From Capsulimonas sp. (lineage in GTDB: Bacteria > Armatimonadota > Armatimonadia > Armatimonadales > Capsulimonadaceae), in assembly GCA_025963815.1 (NCBI GenBank), contig JAOQAA010000145.1:1-6624 (forward strand): a stretch of 6,624 nt of DNA. Reading direction: 5' to 3'. Shown piece after piece: positions 1-4,137 of this stretch; position 1 is the first letter of the stretch, and every line of letters starts with the position of its first letter. The translations under genes and the position numbers were made by a program. A model generated the notes under the pieces. The model searched no databases, was not told the origin of the DNA, and was given only the letters and a program-made list of their open reading frames with translations.

Positions 1-43
1 ACAAGGGAACTTTATGTAAGGGATTCTCGCCGAAAAGTAAACA

Positions 44-61
44 GCGCCTCGAGTCAGGCGC
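44..61 (+). other. Leader hairpin just upstream of the corA ribosome binding site
   Basis: GCGCCT (44-49) and AGGCGC (56-61) are perfect 6-bp inverted arms around a 6-nt loop. The arm ends one base before the Shine-Dalgarno sequence AAGGAG (63-68). No T-run follows, so it is not a typical intrinsic terminator. It could modulate translation of the downstream CorA gene or be the end of an upstream transcript. The rest of 1-43 is AT-richer leader sequence with no promoter I can defend. Confidence 0.35.
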
Positions 62-78
62 CAAGGAGCAGATTTCTC

Positions 79-1071
79 ATGCTGACGATCATTCGGGATG
101 AAGACGGCAAAACAGTCCACAATTCGGACCCAGGTCTGATCCCCCGTCTTCTGCTGGATCGGGCCAAGCCTTTGTGGCTGGACCTGGAATCCCCGTCCCC
201 GGAAGAGTTCCGTCTTCTGACGGACATCTTTCAGTTTCATCCGATCGCCGTGGAGGACGCAATGCATCCGCATCAGCGCGCCAAGCTTGACGAGTACGAC
301 GGCTATTTCTTCCTGACCGCCGACGAGATCAAGCTGGACCTGGATTTGGAATGTGAAGCCGCCGCCGCGAAGGACGCAAGGGACCGCGTCCAGATGCGGC
401 AGATGAGCGTCTTTTTGGGGCCGAACTATCTGGTCACGATCCATGTGGAGCCGATCGAGGTCATCCGACGGATGCGGGAGCGCTGCGACCGCAACCACCG
501 GCTGCTGGAGCACGGCGCGGATTATCTTCTGTACACGCTTCTGGACTCGCTGGCGGACGGGTACTTCCCAATGCTCGATACGCTGGGCGACACGATGGAC
601 GATTTGGAGGATCGGATCGTCGCGAAATCCTCGGATGATATTTTAGAAACGATCTTCCTGATGAAGCGAGTCCTGAACCTGCTGCGCAAGCATGTCGGGC
701 CGTTCCGTGAGGCCATGCAGTCGCTGACCTCACGGGATCTCTGCGGTATCCAGGACGCCACCCTCCCCTATTTCCGCGACGTCGCCGACCACCTATTCCG
801 CGTCTATGAATCGCTGGACAACGATCGGGACATCATGTCCGGGATGCTGGACGCCCATCTCACCCAGGTCTCGAACAGCATGAACCGGGTCATGCAGAAG
901 CTGTCCGCCGTTGCGACGGTCTTCCTGCCGATCACATTCGTCACCGGCGTCTTTGGAATGAACTTCAGTAAGCAGCCATGGGTCAATACGAACTTCTGGT
1001 TCTGGGCGTTCGTCATGCTCGCCATGGCCGTCTTCACCTACTGGTGGGTTCACCGCCGCCGCTGGGTGTGA
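79..1071 (+). CDS. corA: CorA family magnesium/cobalt transport protein
   Basis: Inner-membrane divalent cation channel of the CorA (2-TM-GxN) family, which works as a pentamer taking up Mg2+ (also Co2+ and Ni2+). The protein has 330 residues, close to the usual length. Residues 1-270 form the cytoplasmic N-terminal alpha/beta domain and long stalk helix. TM1 lies at about 274-292 and ends in the signature Gly-Met-Asn at 293-295 (context VFGMNF). TM2 is about 305-323, followed by a basic tail HRRRW. The periplasmic loop after GMN reads SKQPWVNTN and lacks the acidic MPEL motif found in many CorA proteins. The start is supported by AAGGAG at 63-68, 10 nt before the ATG. The gene converges on the next one with only 16 bp between stop codons and no visible terminator. 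Family assignment is secure; ion preference is inferred. Confidence 0.95.
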   Translation: MLTIIRDEDGKTVHNSDPGLIPRLLLDRAKPLWLDLESPSPEEFRLLTDIFQFHPIAVEDAMHPHQRAKLDEYDGYFFLTADEIKLDLDLECEAAAAKDARDRVQMRQMSVFLGPNYLVTIHVEPIEVIRRMRERCDRNHRLLEHGADYLLYTLLDSLADGYFPMLDTLGDTMDDLEDRIVAKSSDDILETIFLMKRVLNLLRKHVGPFREAMQSLTSRDLCGIQDATLPYFRDVADHLFRVYESLDNDRDIMSGMLDAHLTQVSNSMNRVMQKLSAVATVFLPITFVTGVFGMNFSKQPWVNTNFWFWAFVMLAMAVFTYWWVHRRRWV

Positions 1072-1087
1072 TCGATCGCTGCAAGGC

Positions 1088-1810
1088 TCAGAAGCGAATG
1101 CCGGCCGACAGAGATGCGCCGGAAAGATCAAACGAGCGGACTTTGTTCGCAGCGTAATATCGCGCCTCGACAAAATAGCTATCCTTAAAGCTCACGCCGG
1201 CGTAGACGCTCCCATAAGCGCCGGCGCTTGTCCCGGACGAAATGTCGTCCTCTTTGGAGCGCAGATCCACGACTAGCAGCCCCAGGCTCGCGCCGGTATA
1301 GGGCTGGGCGGCGGCCATCGTTCCCGAGTGCACGCGGTAACTCAGGCCGATCGGCGCCATCACCACATGGTTGTCGCCTTTTGTCTGGATGACGAGATTG
1401 AACTCCGGCGACCAGCGTGAGTTCTTCCCTGACTGTCCCACACCGCCAATTCCCAGACCAAGTGACGACCAAGACGATCCGAACCGATCGCGTGTATGCG
1501 CATCGGTGGGCAGGTATAGCGTATAGTCCACCCCAAACATCAGGCGGTGGCGCGAAGGTCTGTCTTCATCTCCAGACGGCTCGTTCGACACGGCGGCAGG
1601 CGCCGGCTCGGTGACGGCAGGCGCCGCCGGCTCGACAGGCGTTGTCGGCGGCGGAGCCGTCACGGTGGGAGAAGCGGCGCCGGGCTCGGCGGCGTTCGGG
1701 CCAATCATAGGGGACGGGTTCGTTGTGCCCACCGTTTGGGCGGCGGCGACATGCGGGGCCAAGGCGGCCAGCAATGTCATCAGTATCACCGAGCGTGCGA
1801 TTGTGGTCAT
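1088..1810 (-). CDS. Predicted outer-membrane beta-barrel protein with Pro/Ala-rich linker
   Basis: 240 residues, family not recognised by name. Residues 1-24 are a Sec signal peptide (basic start MTTIAR, hydrophobic core, VAAA before Gln25). Residues about 26-85 are a low-complexity Pro/Ala/Thr/Glu linker, probably disordered. Residues about 86-240 alternate polar and hydrophobic residues with Gly and aromatic residues (FGVDYTLYLP, APIGLSYRV, YTGASLGLLVV, GSVYAGVSF, YFVEARYYA), enough for about eight strands. They end in SAGIRF, a C-terminal Phe typical of the BAM recognition signal. The open frame extends to 1873, but I chose the ATG at 1810 because AGGAGA precedes it at a good distance and the signal peptide begins there. 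It is divergent from the AsnC-type regulator and could be one of its targets. It may be an OmpA/OmpW-like small porin or structural barrel; function unknown. Confidence 0.75.
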   Translation of the reverse strand: MTTIARSVILMTLLAALAPHVAAAQTVGTTNPSPMIGPNAAEPGAASPTVTAPPPTTPVEPAAPAVTEPAPAAVSNEPSGDEDRPSRHRLMFGVDYTLYLPTDAHTRDRFGSSWSSLGLGIGGVGQSGKNSRWSPEFNLVIQTKGDNHVVMAPIGLSYRVHSGTMAAAQPYTGASLGLLVVDLRSKEDDISSGTSAGAYGSVYAGVSFKDSYFVEARYYAANKVRSFDLSGASLSAGIRF

Positions 1811-1976
1811 GGGCTTCTCCTGGCGAAAAAATCCCTCCCAGTTTACCCGGCTCATCGGACTTCCCACTACCACAATAAGCCGCCCAGCTTACATAAATTC
1901 AAAAATCGACGCCGACGAATCGTCAGCAGCTCTCCGCATTCATTCCAAGAGACGCCGCGCATCCGCGACGTTCTGT

Positions 1977-2014
1977 CGGAAATTTTGCGGAACGTTGACA
2001 TTCCGTCTCGGAAT
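1977..2014. promoter_or_regulatory. Phased CGGAA half-sites and 15-bp palindrome, putative Lrp/AsnC operator
   Basis: CGGAA occurs at 1977-1981, 1988-1992 and 2009-2013, starts 11 and 21 bp apart, so about one and two helical turns. The inverse TTCCG lies at 2001-2005. The last two make the perfect palindrome ATTCCG-TCT-CGGAAT (2000-2014) inside the -35/-10 spacer. Lrp/AsnC proteins are known to bind roughly 15-bp palindromic sites, often in phased arrays, and to repress their own genes. That this is the autoregulatory site is inference. Confidence 0.5.
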
Positions 2015-2024
2015 TGGCCACTAT
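1995..2024 (+). promoter_or_regulatory. Sigma70-type promoter of the AsnC-family gene
   Basis: A perfect -35 TTGACA at 1995-2000 is followed after 18 bp by CACTAT at 2019-2024. CACTAT matches the consensus -10 at the most conserved A (position 2), at A5 and at the final T. This predicts a start near 2031 and a leader of about 35 nt containing the ribosome site AAGGA (2053-2057). The spacer is filled by a 15-bp palindrome, which points to control by repression. Confidence 0.6.
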
Positions 2025-2065
2025 GAAGTACGAAACGTCGCCGGCGGGGGCGAAGGACGACAATC

Positions 2066-2548
2066 ATGGACGCCACGGATACTCAAATTCTTAGACTGCT
2101 GCAAAGCAACGGGCGGCTCAGCATCGAGCAGGTCGCGCAGACGGTGCATCTCTCCCGGCCCGCCGTCCACGAGCGCGTGCGGCGGCTGGAGCAAAGCGGC
2201 GCGATCCGCGGCTATCAGGCGGTGATCGACTGGGCCGCTGTCGGCCTGCCGATCACCGCGTTTCTCTCCGTCCGCACCGCCGTCTCCGCCTGCGACACCG
2301 CGCAGGCCGTGGTGGACCTGAACGCCGGACACACCGACGCCCTTGTGGAAGACTGCCACCAGATCACCGGCGAATGGTGCCTGCTCGTCAAGATCCGCGC
2401 CGGATCGTCCCTAGCGCTTCAGCGCATTCTAGACCGGATCCGCTGCCTGCCGGGCGTTCAGGAAACAATGACGACGATCTCACTCTCCGCCGCCAGCGAA
2501 GCGTGTCTGCCGGGCGGCGAAGGCGTCGTCCCTGGAGAAAAATCATGA
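2066..2548 (+). CDS. Lrp/AsnC family transcriptional regulator
   Basis: DNA-binding regulator of the feast/famine (Lrp/AsnC) family, which responds to amino acids or related small ligands. It has 160 residues, the usual family size. Residues 1-60 are the AsnC-type winged helix-turn-helix: the classic opening MDATDTQILRLLQ, then LSIEQVAQTVHLS and the recognition helix around SRPAVHERVRRLE, ending in GAIRGYQAVID. Residues about 62-142 are the RAM ligand-binding and oligomerisation domain (AFLSVRT; EDCHQITGEWCLLVKI; LPGVQETMTTISLS). The usual TGD-Y/W-D stretch reads TGEWC here. The last ~18 residues are a short non-conserved tail. The ATG at 2066 has AAGGA (2053-2057) 8 nt upstream. Its stop overlaps the next start (ATGA), so the two are translated together. 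The promoter spacer palindrome suggests autoregulation. Family sure; ligand and targets unknown. Confidence 0.93.
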   Translation: MDATDTQILRLLQSNGRLSIEQVAQTVHLSRPAVHERVRRLEQSGAIRGYQAVIDWAAVGLPITAFLSVRTAVSACDTAQAVVDLNAGHTDALVEDCHQITGEWCLLVKIRAGSSLALQRILDRIRCLPGVQETMTTISLSAASEACLPGGEGVVPGEKS

Positions 2549-2958
2549 CGAAATTTCAGCATTGCTATGAAGGAGCGGCGACTAAATCGCCCGGCCTGAC
2601 GTGGAAGAGCCTTTTGGGCCAATTGCTATTCAAATCAGGCGATACGACCTTGGAAACCACAGCGACACATGTCGCGCTGTGGCTGGAGCGTGGCGAGTGC
2701 ATCGGACTTACGACCAGGCAGCTACTGTATCTGGAATGCCGAGAAGGCGAGGCGTGGGTAACAATCGAAGGCGACGCGCGTGATTATCTGCTGACGCCGG
2801 GCCAGGGAATATCCGTACCGAGAGGCGCTCACGTTGTCACGCAGGCGCGAATGGGGAGCAGAGTAATGATCACCCATGTCTCGCACGCTACGCCGAGTCT
2901 GCTCAGAGGGAGGGAAAGGGGGCCGTCGCCGAAACGTCATGTAGAAAACGGTGCATGA
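2545..2958 (+). CDS. DUF2917 domain-containing protein
   Basis: 137-residue protein without signal peptide or membrane segment. Residues about 43-110 read like DUF2917: an N-terminal strand ALWLERGECIGL, then LLYLECREGEAWVTIEGD, the acidic turn GDARDY, LLTPGQGISVPRG and a final strand AHVVTQARMGSRVMIT. This is the short cupin-like beta pattern of the family, whose biochemical role is not established. The N-terminal 40 residues are not conserved in my recollection, and the last ~20 are basic (RGRERGPSPKRH) and probably unstructured. The start at 2545 is set by GGAG (2534-2537) 7 nt upstream and by the 4-bp ATGA overlap with the AsnC-type gene, implying translational coupling and a shared function or regulation. 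Its last 56 bp are antisense to the 3' end of the acetyltransferase gene. The true frame is well supported by the domain. Confidence 0.8.
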   Translation: MTKFQHCYEGAATKSPGLTWKSLLGQLLFKSGDTTLETTATHVALWLERGECIGLTTRQLLYLECREGEAWVTIEGDARDYLLTPGQGISVPRGAHVVTQARMGSRVMITHVSHATPSLLRGRERGPSPKRHVENGA

Positions 2959-3424
2959 CGTAGGCGTCGACCAATCCCAGGCGCGCGTGGCGAAACGCTT
3001 TCGGGATGACGCCAACGATGGAGAAGCCGAGGGATTTCCAAAGAGAGATGGCGCGCTCGTTGGCGCTCACAACGAAGTTGAACTGCATCGCCTCGAAGCC
3101 CAGCTCCCGCGCGGCGCGCAGCGCATGCTCGCCCATGGCGCGGCCGGCCCCATGACCGCGCCATGTCGGCGACACCATGAACGCCGCGTTGGCGACATGG
3201 GCGCCCAGGCCGGGCTGATTGGCCTTGAGCCAGTAGGTGGCGACGATCTCGCCGCCGTGCGCCGCCACGAATGTCGTGGCGGCGGGCGACATCCAGAAGC
3301 CGCGCGCCTCCTCAGCGGTGGTTTGCGGATCGTAGGCGTAGGTCTCGCCGCCGGACACGACTTCCTGGAAGATCGGCCAGATCGCCGGCCAATCTTCTTC
3401 GGTCGCCTTGCGTATGTCGAGCAT
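2903..3424 (-). CDS. GNAT family N-acetyltransferase
   Basis: 173-residue acetyl-CoA-dependent acetyltransferase of the GNAT superfamily, cytoplasmic. Visible elements: an N-terminal strand and helix (MLDIRKATEEDWPAIWPIF), the segment GGETYAYDP, strand TFVAAHGGEIVATYWL, motif A with the acetyl-CoA pyrophosphate loop RGHGAG (residues 89-94) after VSPTW, and motif B around QFNFVVSANERAISLWKSLGF (Asn122, Ala125, Trp129, Gly133-Phe134). The tail RHARLGLVDAYVMHRFL is typical of a widely distributed bacterial subgroup whose substrate is unknown to me. The start ATG at 3424 is preceded on the minus strand by a GGGGGA-containing stretch. It lies 19 bp downstream of the BON lipoprotein stop, so the two likely form an operon. 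Its 3' end overlaps the DUF2917 gene tail to tail. Substrate could be an amino acid, an amine or a toxic analogue. Confidence 0.9.
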   Translation of the reverse strand: MLDIRKATEEDWPAIWPIFQEVVSGGETYAYDPQTTAEEARGFWMSPAATTFVAAHGGEIVATYWLKANQPGLGAHVANAAFMVSPTWRGHGAGRAMGEHALRAARELGFEAMQFNFVVSANERAISLWKSLGFSIVGVIPKAFRHARLGLVDAYVMHRFLHDVSATAPFPSL

Positions 3425-3443
3425 ATCGCGTCCCCCAATAGCC

Positions 3444-3992
3444 CTAATCTTTGTCCGGCGACACCGTCAGTTCGTTGCTGATGGCGTAGGCGGCGTAGTC
3501 TTTGCGCAGCGCGTCGGCGGCGACTTCGGACGCACGATCCTTCATGCGCTGATTGACGACATGGCCTTTGAGATGCACCAGGCCCTCCGCCGTGTCCACA
3601 TTGATCTGATTGCGGACATCGTTGAGCAGCACGTCGCGGACAATGGCCGTCTTAACCTGCGGCGTCACCAGCAGTGCGGCGTCCACTTCCTTGGGAACCT
3701 TCTTGACGGCGGCCGACGCCTGATCGGCGGCGATCACCACCTTGCCGGCAGCGGCGTCGGTGGCCGCCGAAACTTGCGCGCCGGCCTCACGAGTCGTCTG
3801 CTTGGCGCTCGCGGCCGCCTCATCCGCCGTCTGTTTCGCGGACGCCGCCGTGTCCTGCGCGGCGGAGTTCACGACCGCCGCGTTATCATTGGCGTCCTTC
3901 GAGGCGCCGTTCATTGTGTTCGAGCATCCCGCGAGCGCCGCTCCGGCGATCGCAAAAGCCGCGATCCGTGTCCATGGCTTCCATACCATCAT
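3444..3992 (-). CDS. BON domain-containing lipoprotein
   Basis: 182-residue envelope lipoprotein. Residues 1-23 form a lipoprotein signal peptide (KPWTR, hydrophobic AAFAIAGA, lipobox LAGC with Cys23 as lipidation site). The next residues, SNTMNG, carry no Asp at position +2, so the outer membrane is the likelier location. Residues about 30-100 are Ala/Lys/Gln/Glu-rich and probably helical, with an exact-register 11-residue repeat (AASAKQTADEA, AASAKQTTREA at 49-70). Residues about 105-178 are a BON domain (VTPQVKTAIVRDVLL, NQINVDTAEGLVHLKGHV, RASEVAADALRK, YAISNELTV), the fold of OsmY-type proteins thought to bind lipid surfaces. I chose ATG 3992 over 4025 because GGGAG lies 9 nt before it and the signal peptide starts there. 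It probably leads an operon with the acetyltransferase. A role in osmotic or envelope stress is inference from the family. Confidence 0.88.
   Translation of the reverse strand: MMVWKPWTRIAAFAIAGAALAGCSNTMNGASKDANDNAAVVNSAAQDTAASAKQTADEAAASAKQTTREAGAQVSAATDAAAGKVVIAADQASAAVKKVPKEVDAALLVTPQVKTAIVRDVLLNDVRNQINVDTAEGLVHLKGHVVNQRMKDRASEVAADALRKDYAAYAISNELTVSPDKD
3783..3848 (-). repeat. Tandem 11-residue coding repeat (LEA-like helix)
   Basis: Two adjacent 33-nt coding units encode AASAKQTADEA and AASAKQTTREA (residues 49-59 and 60-70 of the BON lipoprotein). They differ only at positions 8 and 9. Eleven-residue Ala/Lys/Glu repeats are the hallmark period of LEA-type and YtxH-like extended amphipathic helices. 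The resemblance is by pattern only. Confidence 0.6.
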
Positions 3993-4010
3993 TTTGTTGC
4001 GCTCCCTCTC

Positions 4011-4040
4011 ACCCAAGATAAACAATTCTTACCCAAGATA
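4011..4040 (-). repeat. Direct repeat ACCCAAGATA, 20-bp period, upstream of BON gene
   Basis: ACCCAAGATA is present at 4011-4020 and again at 4031-4040 (TATCTTGGGT in the direction of the BON gene). The starts are exactly 20 bp apart, close to two helical turns, and lie 19-48 bp before the start codon. This puts them in the predicted leader or core promoter. They may be binding sites for a regulator or part of a promoter. Confidence 0.5.
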
Positions 4041-4047
4041 CCTGAGA

Positions 4048-4063
4048 ATTATCGGGAACCGAT
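4048..4063 (-). promoter_or_regulatory. Possible -10 element and overlapping palindrome for the BON-GNAT operon
   Basis: On the minus strand GATAAT (4048-4053) matches five of six bases of the -10 consensus. It overlaps the perfect palindrome ATCGG-GAA-CCGAT (4051-4063). No good -35 is seen at the normal distance, only T-rich sequence from the preceding terminator, so an activator or an alternative sigma factor would be needed. The predicted start is near 4041, about 49 nt before the BON start codon. Confidence 0.35.
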
Positions 4064-4071
4064 AGATCGAC

Positions 4072-4110
4072 AAAAAAATCGGACGGACGCCTGACAAGGA
4101 CGTCCGTCCG
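4072..4110 (-). terminator. Rho-independent terminator of the GH18-ricin gene
   Basis: GGACGGACG (4081-4089) pairs perfectly with CGTCCGTCC (4101-4109), extended by C4080-G4110. Inside, CCT (4090-4092) pairs with AGG (4097-4099) around the tetraloop GACA, with A4100 bulged. On the minus strand the stem is followed by GATTTTTTT (seven T, 4072-4078). It lies about 28 nt beyond the stop at 4138, so it ends that transcript and insulates the BON operon. Confidence 0.9.
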
Positions 4111-4137
4111 GTCCGCGTGTGTCCGCAGTTTTGAAAA

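Larger units (their letters stand above)
1811..2065. promoter_or_regulatory. Divergent intergenic regulatory region
   Basis: 255 bp between two genes transcribed away from each other. No coding potential with a ribosome site is visible. The right half holds the promoter and operator-like sites of the AsnC-type gene (separate entries). Towards the left gene, the minus strand offers only a weak promoter: TTGAAT (1897-1902) with TATTGT (1872-1877) at a 19-bp spacing, which I hold at low confidence. The ribosome site for the left gene (AGGAGA on the minus strand) lies just before 1810. Confidence 0.55.

Noticed and set aside
11..20. TTTATGTAAG shared with the minus strand at 1888-1897
   Set aside because: A single 10-mer match within 6.6 kb on two strands is expected by chance and is not placed alike in the two leaders.
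1611..2225. Open frame of 204 codons on the + strand
   Set aside because: It runs antisense to the barrel gene, crosses the promoter region and overlaps the AsnC-type gene out of frame. It has low-complexity Gly/Ala/Arg composition and no domain.
2951..3481. Open frame of 176 codons on the + strand
   Set aside because: Antisense to the GNAT gene, whose conserved motifs fix the minus strand as coding.
3408..4094. Open frame of 228 codons on the + strand
   Set aside because: Antisense shadow of the BON lipoprotein gene, Arg/Gly-rich, and its end runs into the terminator of the neighbouring gene.
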